From Gluconacetobacter johannae (GTDB lineage: Bacteria > Pseudomonadota > Alphaproteobacteria > Acetobacterales > Acetobacteraceae): a stretch of 64,000 bases of DNA. Under the pieces are notes generated by a model. It did no database searches and was not told where the DNA came from. It saw nothing but the letters and a program-made list of their open reading frames with translations. The DNA lies in contig NZ_BAQK01000036.1 of assembly GCF_025994435.1 (NCBI RefSeq), positions 1 through 64,000 on the forward strand. The letters run 5' to 3'. Below are positions 50,059 to 57,741 of this stretch, one piece after another. The translations under genes and the position numbers were made by a program. The stretch's first letter is position 1; each line of letters starts with the position of its first letter.

Positions 50059-50838
50059 TCAGTTGTCCTGGTTGCTACGCATGCCCATGAACTGCAGCAG
50101 GAACTGGAACAGGTTGATGAAGTTCAGATAAAGCGCCAGCGCGTCATACACGCCGCGCTTGGCAGCACCTTCCGGCCCTTCGTAATAGGCGAACTGCTGG
50201 TAGCTCATCTTGATGCGCTGGGTGTCGAACGCGGTCAGCCCGACGAAGATGAAGACCCCGACGATGCTGTAGAGGAACGCCAGGCCCGCACTGTGCAGGA
50301 ACATGTTGACGACGCCTGCGATCACCAGGCCGAACAGGCCCATGAGCAGGAAGGACCCGAACCGGGTCAGGTCGGTCTTGGTGACATAGCCCCAGATCGA
50401 CATCGCAGCGAACGTCCCCGCCGTCACGAAGAAGACGCGGACCACCGACACACCGGTGAACGTCATGAGAATGCTGGACAGGCTTGCCCCCATCACGGCG
50501 CAGAACAGCCAGAACAGGGTCTGGACCGTCTGGCGCGACAGGCGGTTGACGCCCAGCGACATCACCAGCACGAACCCCAGGGGCGCGATCATCGCCAGCA
50601 GGCCCAGGCCGGTCGGACGCACGGCGACGCCCATTTCGGTCACCACCTCGCTGAAGAACGCGGCGCGCAGACTGGTGTTGGCGATCAGGAACGCCACGAT
50701 TCCGGTCAGCAGCAGGCCGGACGCCATCCAGTTATAGACGCGCAGCATATAGGCACGCAGTCCCAGGTCGATCGCCCCGGCGCCTGCACCGGCGCCGGCG
50801 GGTCGGGACATCGTTCGAAAATCCGGGCTGAAAGCCAT
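50059..50838 (-). CDS. Bax inhibitor-1/YccA family inner-membrane protein
   Basis: The 259-residue protein has seven hydrophobic helices and the family signature LTAFDTQRIK near residue 205. The Asp pair used by relatives for calcium leak and pH sensing (TAFD and GVYDALALYLNFINLF) is present. The first 25 residues are Gly/Ala-rich. Bacterial members (YbhL, YccA) may protect membrane proteins from FtsH or act as calcium channels. AAGGAAGGA precedes ATG 50838, and a double palindrome sits just before that site. It is a single-gene unit with its own terminator. Confidence 0.9.
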   Translation of the reverse strand: MAFSPDFRTMSRPAGAGAGAGAIDLGLRAYMLRVYNWMASGLLLTGIVAFLIANTSLRAAFFSEVVTEMGVAVRPTGLGLLAMIAPLGFVLVMSLGVNRLSRQTVQTLFWLFCAVMGASLSSILMTFTGVSVVRVFFVTAGTFAAMSIWGYVTKTDLTRFGSFLLMGLFGLVIAGVVNMFLHSAGLAFLYSIVGVFIFVGLTAFDTQRIKMSYQQFAYYEGPEGAAKRGVYDALALYLNFINLFQFLLQFMGMRSNQDN

Positions 50839-50851
50839 GTTATCCTTCCTT

Positions 50852-50868
50852 GTCCGGACAGTCCGGAC
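50852..50868 (-). promoter_or_regulatory. Tandem palindrome before the Bax-inhibitor-like gene
   Basis: GTCCGGAC occurs twice, separated by a single A. The whole is an 8+1+8 inverted repeat that ends right before the ribosome site of the gene starting at 50838. It may be an operator or a translation-control stem. Confidence 0.4.
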
Positions 50869-51065
50869 CTATTGCTCTTGTGATGTGGGACCCGAAACGA
50901 TCAATTCAAGGAAAAAAGGGCCGCCATCCGAATTACAATCCGTAAATCTCGGCAGCTTCCGTCACGCATTACGACCTGACCGCCCGCCTCGATAGATATA
51001 TTATATATGCGCCAGGCAGGCGAGTGGAGCTTTTCTCCTGCCGTATCAGAAGGCGGAGCCGGCCG

Positions 51066-51608
51066 ATGAGACTTTTCGTCGCCCTCGAGATCGCATCCCC
51101 GCTGCGCGAGGCCATCGCGGCCCTGCGCGGAAGCCTTCCCGACGTCAGGTGGGTCGATCCCGAATCATACCACCTGACCCTGCGCTTCATCGGCGAGGTG
51201 CGCGGACGCCCCGGGCAGGAGGACATCCACCATGCGCTGTCGGCCATCCGTGCCCCCGCCTGCCTTCTGATCCCTGAACCGCCCGGTCTGTTCGAACAGG
51301 ACGGGGGGCAGGATACGCTTTGGGTCGGCATCGCCCGCACCGACCCGTTGCTGCATCTTCAGAAGAAGATCGACACGGCCCTGCGCCGTGCGGCGGGGCT
51401 GCAGGTCGAACGCCGGCGCTTTCTGCCGCATGTCACGATCGGCTCCTGCCCGCGGCGCCCGGACGGGAGGATGTCGGCGTGGCTGGCCCACTATGCCGCA
51501 ACGCCGCTCCCGGCCGTGGAAGCGACCCATGTGACGCTTTTCCGATCGCTGCGCGGCGCCGGGCATCCCGTCTATGAGCCGTTGGCCGAATATCCGTTCG
51601 CGTCCTGA
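51066..51608 (+). CDS. thpR: RNA 2',3'-cyclic phosphodiesterase
   Basis: The 180-residue 2H phosphoesterase opens 2',3'-cyclic phosphates on RNA. Both catalytic His-x-Thr motifs are present: His36-Thr38 in YHLTLRF and His122-Thr124 in FLPHVTIG. Length matches LigT/ThpR. ATG 51066 is preceded by GGAG and fits the family start MRLFVAL; an earlier ATG at 51024 adds unrelated basic residues. It stands upstream of adhA, but a hairpin with a T-rich tail lies between them, so cotranscription is doubtful. An AT palindrome (50996-51008) about 60 nt before the start is probably part of its promoter. Confidence 0.92.
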   Translation: MRLFVALEIASPLREAIAALRGSLPDVRWVDPESYHLTLRFIGEVRGRPGQEDIHHALSAIRAPACLLIPEPPGLFEQDGGQDTLWVGIARTDPLLHLQKKIDTALRRAAGLQVERRRFLPHVTIGSCPRRPDGRMSAWLAHYAATPLPAVEATHVTLFRSLRGAGHPVYEPLAEYPFAS

Positions 51609-51755
51609 GGCCCGATCTTCGGCGGATTCCCAGTCATGCGTCGTTCGCAATCTTCGCATTCGCGTGACGCCCGAACACTAAAACGTCAGGAGACTGTCGA
51701 AATAGTCACATTATGGTCTGACGGGTCGGATACGCCCAATTTCGGGACCGTCCAG

Positions 51756-51783
51756 AACCGGGAACTATCCGGTTTTTCTTTCT
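51756..51783 (+). promoter_or_regulatory. Hairpin with T-rich tail in front of adhA
   Basis: AACCGG and CCGGTT (51756-51761, 51769-51774) form a 6 bp stem with a 7 nt loop, followed by TTTCTTTCT. It ends about 20 nt before the adhA start. It may be the thpR terminator or an attenuator for adhA. The remaining part of the 193 bp gap (51609-51755) should hold the adhA promoter. Confidence 0.45.
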
Positions 51784-51801
51784 GTCACGAGGACTTCGGA
51801 C

Positions 51802-54015
51802 ATGATGCGAGCCGTTTTCGGGAAAAGACGCTCTCTGCGAGGAGCGCTTGGCGCCGGGACGATATGCGCGGCGCTGGTTTGCGGCCACACGGTATCTACC
51901 CTTGCCGCCGACGCCGGTTTCGGCGCGACGGGCGAGGCCATCATCCACGCCGATGACCACCCCGGAAACTGGCTGACCTATGGCCGCACTTATTCCGAGC
52001 AGCGTTACAGCCCGCTGGACCAGATCAACCGGTCCAATGTCGGCAATCTGAAGCTGGCCTGGTATTACGACCTGGACACCAACCGGGGGCAGGAAGGCAC
52101 GCCCCTGGTGGTCGACGGCGTGATGTACGCGACCACCAACTGGAGCAAGATGAAGGCCCTGGACGCGGCGACCGGCAAGCTGCTGTGGGCCTACGATCCG
52201 CGGGTTCCCGGCAACATCGCCGACAAGGGGTGCTGCGATACGGTCAATCGCGGGGCCGCCTACTGGAACGGCAAGGTCTATTTCGGAACGTTCGACGGCC
52301 GCCTGATCGCGCTGGACGCCAAGACCGGCAAGCTGGTCTGGAGCGTGAACACCATTCCCGCGGACGCCACCCTGGGCCACCAGCGGTCCTATACCGTGGA
52401 CGGCGCCCCGCGCATCGCCAAGGGCCGGGTCATCATCGGAAATGGCGGCGCCGAATTCGGGGCGCGCGGCTTCGTCTCCGCCTTCGATGCCGAGACCGGG
52501 AAGCTCGACTGGCGCTTCTTCACCGTGCCGAATCCGGAAAACAAGCCCGATAACGCGGCGTCCGACAGCGTGCTGATGAGCAAGGCCTACCCGACCTGGA
52601 GCCCGACCGGCGCCTGGACGACCCAGGGCGGCGGCGGAACGGTGTGGGATTCGATCGTTTATGACCCCGTCACCGACCTGGTCTATCTGGGGGTGGGCAA
52701 CGGATCGCCCTGGAACTACAAATACCGCTCCGACGGAAAGGGCGACAATCTCTTCCTGGGCAGCATCGTGGCCATCAGGCCCGAGACCGGCGAGTATGTC
52801 TGGCACTTCCAGGAAACGCCGATGGATCAGTGGGACTATACCTCGGTCCAGCAGATCATGACGCTTGACCTGCCGATCAACGGGCAGACCCGGCACGTCA
52901 TCGTCCATGCGCCGAAGAACGGATTCTTCTACATCATCGACGCGAAGACCGGCGAATTCCTGTCGGGCAAGAACTATGTCTACGTGAACTGGGCCAGCGG
53001 CCTCGATCCCAAGACCGGTCGCCCGATCTACAACCCGGACGCGCTGTACACCCTGAACGGCAAGGAATGGTACGGCATCCCCGGCGATCTGGGCGGCCAT
53101 AATTTCGCGGCCATGGCCTACAGCCCGCGGACCGGCCTAGTGTACATCCCCGCGCAGCAGGTCCCGTTCCTGTACAAGAACCAGGTCGGCGGCTTCAAGG
53201 CCCACCCCGACAGCTGGAACCTGGGCCTGGACATGAACAAGGTCGGCATCCCCGATTCGCCGGAGGCCAAGCAGGCCTTCATCAAGGACCTGAAGGGCTG
53301 GATCGTCGCCTGGGATCCGGTGAAGCAGCAGGAAGCGTTCCGCGTCGATCACAAGGGTCCGTGGAACGGCGGCATCGTGGCGACGGCGGGCGACCTGCTG
53401 TTCCAGGGCCTGGCGAATGGCGAATTCCACGCCTACGACGCCACGAACGGCGCCGACCTGTTCCACTTCGCAGCACAGAGCGGCATCATCGCCCCGCCCG
53501 TCACCTATCTGGCCAACGGCAAGCAATATGTCGCGGTCGAGGTCGGCTGGGGCGGCATCTATCCCTTCTTCCTCGGGGGACTGGCCCGGACCAGCGGATG
53601 GACGGTCAACCATTCGCGGGTGATCGCCTTCTCGCTGGACGGCAAGGCCAAGCTCCCGCCGCAGAATGACAAGGGCTTCCTGCCCGTCAAGCCGCCCGCC
53701 GATTATGACGGCAAGCGGACCGATAACGGGTATTTCCAGTTCCAGACCTTCTGCGCGGCCTGCCACGGCGACAATGCCGAAGCCGGGGGCGTGCTGCCCG
53801 ACCTGCGCTGGTCCGGCGCGATCCGCCATCAGGATGCGTTCTACAACGTGGTCGGACGCGGCGCCCTGACGGCCTACGGCATGGATCGTTTCGATACGTC
53901 AATGTCGCCCGAGCAGATCGAGGATATCCGCCAGTTCCTTATCAAGCGCGCCAACGACACCTACCAGAGAGAGGTTGATGCCCGGAAGAACGATGCCGGC
54001 GTGCCCCAGCAATGA
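51802..54015 (+). CDS. adhA: PQQ-dependent alcohol dehydrogenase, quinohemoprotein subunit I
   Basis: The 737-residue periplasmic enzyme oxidises ethanol to acetaldehyde. A signal peptide ends near residue 35 (VSTLAADAG). An eight-bladed propeller follows, with W-motif repeats, the PQQ-stacking disulfide pair Cys144-Cys145 and the catalytic Asp region. A C-terminal cytochrome c domain has CAACH (651-655). This is the type III membrane alcohol dehydrogenase of acetic acid bacteria, which passes electrons to AdhB and then ubiquinone. GAGG lies 9 nt before ATG 51802. adhB follows after 57 nt. The small third subunit (adhS) is not encoded nearby, as is usual. Confidence 0.96.
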   Translation: MMRAVFGKRRSLRGALGAGTICAALVCGHTVSTLAADAGFGATGEAIIHADDHPGNWLTYGRTYSEQRYSPLDQINRSNVGNLKLAWYYDLDTNRGQEGTPLVVDGVMYATTNWSKMKALDAATGKLLWAYDPRVPGNIADKGCCDTVNRGAAYWNGKVYFGTFDGRLIALDAKTGKLVWSVNTIPADATLGHQRSYTVDGAPRIAKGRVIIGNGGAEFGARGFVSAFDAETGKLDWRFFTVPNPENKPDNAASDSVLMSKAYPTWSPTGAWTTQGGGGTVWDSIVYDPVTDLVYLGVGNGSPWNYKYRSDGKGDNLFLGSIVAIRPETGEYVWHFQETPMDQWDYTSVQQIMTLDLPINGQTRHVIVHAPKNGFFYIIDAKTGEFLSGKNYVYVNWASGLDPKTGRPIYNPDALYTLNGKEWYGIPGDLGGHNFAAMAYSPRTGLVYIPAQQVPFLYKNQVGGFKAHPDSWNLGLDMNKVGIPDSPEAKQAFIKDLKGWIVAWDPVKQQEAFRVDHKGPWNGGIVATAGDLLFQGLANGEFHAYDATNGADLFHFAAQSGIIAPPVTYLANGKQYVAVEVGWGGIYPFFLGGLARTSGWTVNHSRVIAFSLDGKAKLPPQNDKGFLPVKPPADYDGKRTDNGYFQFQTFCAACHGDNAEAGGVLPDLRWSGAIRHQDAFYNVVGRGALTAYGMDRFDTSMSPEQIEDIRQFLIKRANDTYQREVDARKNDAGVPQQ

Positions 54016-54072
54016 GGCCCCTCATGCCGGATTTCCTTCTTTTTTGCATCAATGCGACGCACGGTGAACAGA

Positions 54073-55473
54073 ATGCTCAACAGGCTTAAAGTTGCGATCG
54101 GCACGACGGCGTTCGGCCTTCTTGCCACGGGGGCGATGGCGCAGACGCCCGACCAGGCCCTGATCGACAAGGGCGCCTATGTCGCGCGACTGGGCGACTG
54201 CGTCGCCTGTCACACCGCCCTGCATGGACAGGCCTATGCGGGCGGGCTGGAAATCCGGAGCCCGATCGGCACGATCTATTCAACCAACATCACGCCCGAC
54301 GCGACCTACGGCATCGGGCGCTACACGTTCGAGGATTTCGATCAGGCCGTTCGCCATGGCGTACGCAAGGATGGGTCGACGCTTTATCCGGCGATGCCCT
54401 ATCCGGCCTTTTCGCGCATGACCAGCGACGACATGCATGCGCTCTATGCCTATTTCATGCATGGGGTGACGCCGGTGGGCCAGCCCAACAAGCCGGTCGA
54501 GATCTCGTGGCCGCTGTCGATGCGCTGGCCCCTGTCGATCTGGCGCACGCTGTTCTCGCCCTCACCCGCCGCGTTCAAGCCCGCCCCCGGGACCGATCCC
54601 GTCATCGCGCGCGGCGAATATCTGGTGACCGGCCCGGGCCATTGCGGCGCCTGCCACACCCCGCGCGGTTTCGCCATGCAGGAAAAGGCGATGGATGCCA
54701 CTGGCGGGCCGGTATTCCTGTCGGGCGGGGCGCCGATCGACAACTGGGTCGCCCCCAGCCTGCGTAACGACCCGGTGGTCGGCCTGGGCCGCTGGTCGGA
54801 GGATGATATCTATTATTTCCTCAAATCGGGACGCATCGACCATTCGGCGGTCTTCGGCGGCATGGCCGACGTGGTGGCCTGGAGCACCCAGTACTTCACC
54901 GACGACGATCTGCGCGCCATCGCCAAATACCTGAAGAACCTTCCGCCCGTGCCGCCGTCGCAGGGCGCGTATACCTATGACCCGTCCACCGCCGACATGC
55001 TGGCATCGGGCAAGACGGCCGGGTCCGCCGGCGCCGAGGTCTATCTGCAGCAATGCACGATCTGCCATCGCAATGACGGCGGCGGCGTGCCCCGCATGTT
55101 CCCGCCGCTGGCCGGCAACCCGGTGGTCGTGACGGACAACCCCACCTCGCTGGTCAACGTCATCGTCAATGGCGGCGTGCTGCCCCCGACCAACTGGGCG
55201 CCGTCCGCCGTGGCCATGCCGGCCTACGGCAAGACCCTGTCGGCGCAGCAGATCGCCGATGTCGTCAATTTCATCCGATCCAGCTGGGGCAACCGCGCGC
55301 CTGCAAGCGTCACCGCGGCCGATGTCACCAAGCTGCGCGCCACCGGGGCGCCGGTTTCCAGCAGCGGATGGAACGCCTCCAGCAGCGGGTGGCTGATCTT
55401 CCATCCGCAGCCTTACGGTGCCGGATGGACGTTCGCGCCGCAGACCCATTCGGGGGTCGACCAGGCCCAGTAA
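54073..55473 (+). CDS. adhB: Alcohol dehydrogenase cytochrome c subunit II
   Basis: The 466-residue triheme cytochrome anchors the dehydrogenase to the membrane and reduces ubiquinone. A signal peptide (cleaved near ATGAMAQTPD) is followed by three heme sites: CVACH (about 49-53), CGACH (about 196-200) and CTICH (about 329-333). The start ATG 54073 is chosen because it gives the MLNRLK-type signal known from this family; ATG 54052 would add seven basic residues. The C-terminal Ser/Gly-rich tail is typical. A hairpin with a T-run ends the operon. Confidence 0.96.
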   Translation: MLNRLKVAIGTTAFGLLATGAMAQTPDQALIDKGAYVARLGDCVACHTALHGQAYAGGLEIRSPIGTIYSTNITPDATYGIGRYTFEDFDQAVRHGVRKDGSTLYPAMPYPAFSRMTSDDMHALYAYFMHGVTPVGQPNKPVEISWPLSMRWPLSIWRTLFSPSPAAFKPAPGTDPVIARGEYLVTGPGHCGACHTPRGFAMQEKAMDATGGPVFLSGGAPIDNWVAPSLRNDPVVGLGRWSEDDIYYFLKSGRIDHSAVFGGMADVVAWSTQYFTDDDLRAIAKYLKNLPPVPPSQGAYTYDPSTADMLASGKTAGSAGAEVYLQQCTICHRNDGGGVPRMFPPLAGNPVVVTDNPTSLVNVIVNGGVLPPTNWAPSAVAMPAYGKTLSAQQIADVVNFIRSSWGNRAPASVTAADVTKLRATGAPVSSSGWNASSSGWLIFHPQPYGAGWTFAPQTHSGVDQAQ

Positions 55474-55503
55474 CCGGCCTCCGGCCTGTCGCCTTGCCGA
55501 TTG

Positions 55504-55538
55504 CCGCCGCGGGAGGGTCCTCCCGCGGCGGTTTTCTT
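55504..55538 (+). terminator. Terminator of adhA-adhB
   Basis: CCGCCGCGGGAGG and CCTCCCGCGGCGG (55504-55516, 55519-55531) form a very GC-rich stem, followed by TTTTCTT. It lies 31 nt past the adhB stop. Confidence 0.88.
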
Positions 55539-55611
55539 ATGCGCCGTCCTTTGGCACAGTCGGGGCGTTACCATCCGGGCGTGACGACACCGAACGGAGC
55601 AACATCATCCC

Positions 55612-56316
55612 ATGGAACGCATCGTGGTCCTGACCGGGGCCGGCATCAGCAGGGAATCGGGCCTGGACACCTTTCGCGACGCCGACGGGATCTGGAGCCG
55701 ATATGACATCGACGATGTCTGCACGCCCGCTGCATTCCGGCGCGATCCGGCGCTGGTCGACCGGTTTTACAATGACCGGCGGGCCGAACTGCACCGCGTG
55801 CGACCCAACGCCGCCCATCTTGCGCTGGCCCGGCTGGAGGAAGCGGCCCGCACGGGGCAATGGCCCGGCGAACTTCTGATCGTCACGCAAAACATCGATG
55901 ATCTGCACGAGCGTGCGGGCAGCCGGAATGTCTGGCACATGCATGGCGAATTGCTGCGCGTGCGGTGTACCTCGTGCGGCGGCACGCCCGAATGGCACGC
56001 CGACTGCCTTCCCCATACGCCCTGCCCGCTCTGCGGCCGGCCGACCCTGCGGCCCGACGTCGTCTGGTTCGGCGAGATCCCGCTGCACATGCCCCGGATC
56101 GAAGCCGCACTGGGGGCGTGCGACCTGTTCGTGGCCATCGGAACGTCCGGCACCGTCTATCCCGCCGCCGGTTTCGCGGCCCTGGTCGAGGACCATGCGG
56201 ACACGCTGGAAATCAATCTGGACCCATCGGCCGTCTCCGGGCGCTTCGAGCGGTTCATGACCGGTCCCGCCACGCGCATGGTGCCGCGCTGGGTCGACGA
56301 GATCCTGGCCGGATGA
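55612..56316 (+). CDS. cobB: NAD-dependent protein deacylase (class III sirtuin)
   Basis: The 234-residue sirtuin removes acyl groups from lysines using NAD+. Sites visible are GAGISRESG (residues 9-17), TQNIDDLHERAG, the catalytic His111 in WHMHGE and the zinc cysteines 119, 122, 138 and 141. The Tyr53-x-x-Arg56 pair (FYNDRR) is the class III signature for succinyl/malonyl removal, as in E. coli CobB and SIRT5. It is followed closely by a UDG-superfamily gene (13 nt), probably in one transcript. Confidence 0.93.
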   Translation: MERIVVLTGAGISRESGLDTFRDADGIWSRYDIDDVCTPAAFRRDPALVDRFYNDRRAELHRVRPNAAHLALARLEEAARTGQWPGELLIVTQNIDDLHERAGSRNVWHMHGELLRVRCTSCGGTPEWHADCLPHTPCPLCGRPTLRPDVVWFGEIPLHMPRIEAALGACDLFVAIGTSGTVYPAAGFAALVEDHADTLEINLDPSAVSGRFERFMTGPATRMVPRWVDEILAG

Positions 56317-56329
56317 AAGAGCCGCGACG

Positions 56330-56938
56330 ATGACGGACGGCTCGGGGGACCGCGACCTTGACGATTTCCTCCGACGGGTCAGGGCCTGCACGGCCTGTGC
56401 CGACCTGCCCCTGGGGCCGCGTCCGATCCTGCATATATCGCGGACGGCGCGGATCCTGATCGCAAGCCAGGCCCCCGGCACACGGGTGCATGAGACCGGC
56501 ATATCCTTCAACGACGCCTCGGGCGACCGCCTGCGCGGCTGGCTGGGGATCGACCGGGACACGTTCTACGACACCCGCCGCATCGCCCTCGCGCCGATGG
56601 GGATGTGCTATCCGGGACGGCTTCCGAAGGGGGGCGATCGCCCCCCGCGCCCCGAATGCGCCCCACTCTGGCGCGACCGGATCCTGGCGATGATGCCCGA
56701 TATCCGGCTGACCCTCCTCGTCGGCTCCTATGCCCAGGCCGCCGTGCTGGGGCCTGGCCGCGTCGAGGACCGCGTCCGTAATTTCCGCGACGTCATGCCG
56801 CGCTATTTTCCCCTGCCCCATCCATCCTGGCGCACCGGGGCATGGGAACGGCGCACTCCCTGGTTCGCGACCGACGTGCTGCCCGCCCTGCGGGCCGCGA
56901 TCCGCCCCTTGCTGGCGGCGGACGGCACGTCAGGATGA
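56330..56938 (+). CDS. Uracil-DNA glycosylase superfamily protein
   Basis: The 202-residue protein has the superfamily layout: ASQAPGTRVHETGISFNDASG as motif 1 region, LLVGSYAQAAVLG as the central beta-alpha unit, and PLPHPSW as motif 3. It begins with CTACADLPL, a two-Cys element like that of iron-sulfur (family 4/5) UDGs, but the other cysteines needed for a cluster are not evident. The usual motif Asp/Asn for uracil removal is therefore uncertain; it may be one of the COG1573-like proteins without proven activity. The end overlaps the convergent MarC gene by 9 bp. Confidence 0.75.
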   Translation: MTDGSGDRDLDDFLRRVRACTACADLPLGPRPILHISRTARILIASQAPGTRVHETGISFNDASGDRLRGWLGIDRDTFYDTRRIALAPMGMCYPGRLPKGGDRPPRPECAPLWRDRILAMMPDIRLTLLVGSYAQAAVLGPGRVEDRVRNFRDVMPRYFPLPHPSWRTGAWERRTPWFATDVLPALRAAIRPLLAADGTSG

Positions 56939-57661
56939 GGCCGCGCGGACGATCGTCAGCGCCAGCCCCTCGATCCCCGCCGACAGGATCTGCACCCCGA
57001 TGCACAGCAGGATCAACGCCGCCAGCCGCGACACGATCCGCGCGCCGGTCACGCCCAGCAGCGCCATCAGCCGTTCGGCATAGGCATAGGCCAGCCAGAT
57101 CGTCGCGGCCACCAGCACGGCGGCCGCCGACAGCGCGACATAGAACAGGATGCCGCCGGACGATGCCGGCCGGGCAGCACTCAGGGCGATTGCCACCGAA
57201 ATGGTGCCGGGGCCGACGGTAAACGGCATCGTCATGGGAAAAAACGCCATTTCCGTCCAGCTCGGCGCCGCGATGGTCCGGCCCCCCTGACGGGCCTGCT
57301 CCTCCTTGCGGGCCGCCACCGCTTCGGGGGCCTGCAACAAGGCCCACGCGCGAACCGCCACGACCAACCCGCCGGCGATCCGCAGGGAATCGATCGTGAT
57401 GCCGAAAAAGGCCAGGATGGCGCTGCCGATCCAGATCGAGGCGATCAGCAGGCAGGCCGAATACAACGCGACGGTGCGGGCCAGCGCCAGGCATTCGGAC
57501 CGCGTCCGCCCGGCCGTCACCTGCGTGAAGATCAGCGCGGCGCCGATCGGGTTGACGATGGAAAACAGCGCCGGAAACGCCAGCAGGAAAATGTTGGTCA
57601 GGGCGGCGAAATCGCTCGGCCCGCCCGGGGGCAAGGCAGCGTGAAGAGCTGGCGGCATCAT
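56930..57661 (-). CDS. MarC family membrane protein
   Basis: The 243-residue protein has six hydrophobic segments and the MarC signature FSIVNPIGAALIFTQVT near residue 37 and PFTVGPGTISVAIAL near 155, which form two similar halves. The family's transport role is unproven despite its old link with drug resistance. ATG 57661 is preceded by GGGAACG; a longer frame to 57700 starts without support. Its C-terminus overlaps the UDG-like gene tail to tail. It is 80 nt past the shortened MprF gene and runs the same way. Confidence 0.85.
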   Translation of the reverse strand: MMPPALHAALPPGGPSDFAALTNIFLLAFPALFSIVNPIGAALIFTQVTAGRTRSECLALARTVALYSACLLIASIWIGSAILAFFGITIDSLRIAGGLVVAVRAWALLQAPEAVAARKEEQARQGGRTIAAPSWTEMAFFPMTMPFTVGPGTISVAIALSAARPASSGGILFYVALSAAAVLVAATIWLAYAYAERLMALLGVTGARIVSRLAALILLCIGVQILSAGIEGLALTIVRAASS

Positions 57662-57741
57662 CTTCGTTCCCGTGGGGGCAATGGCGCCCGAGGACGCCAC
57701 GCGGGATGAGCCCTACCGTTTTTCCGAAGGCCGTCCGCCCG

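Noticed and set aside
57662..57741. Frameshifted continuation of the mprF transferase domain
   Set aside because: Only 80 nt separate the stop from the marC start, far too little for the missing portion of roughly 150-200 residues.
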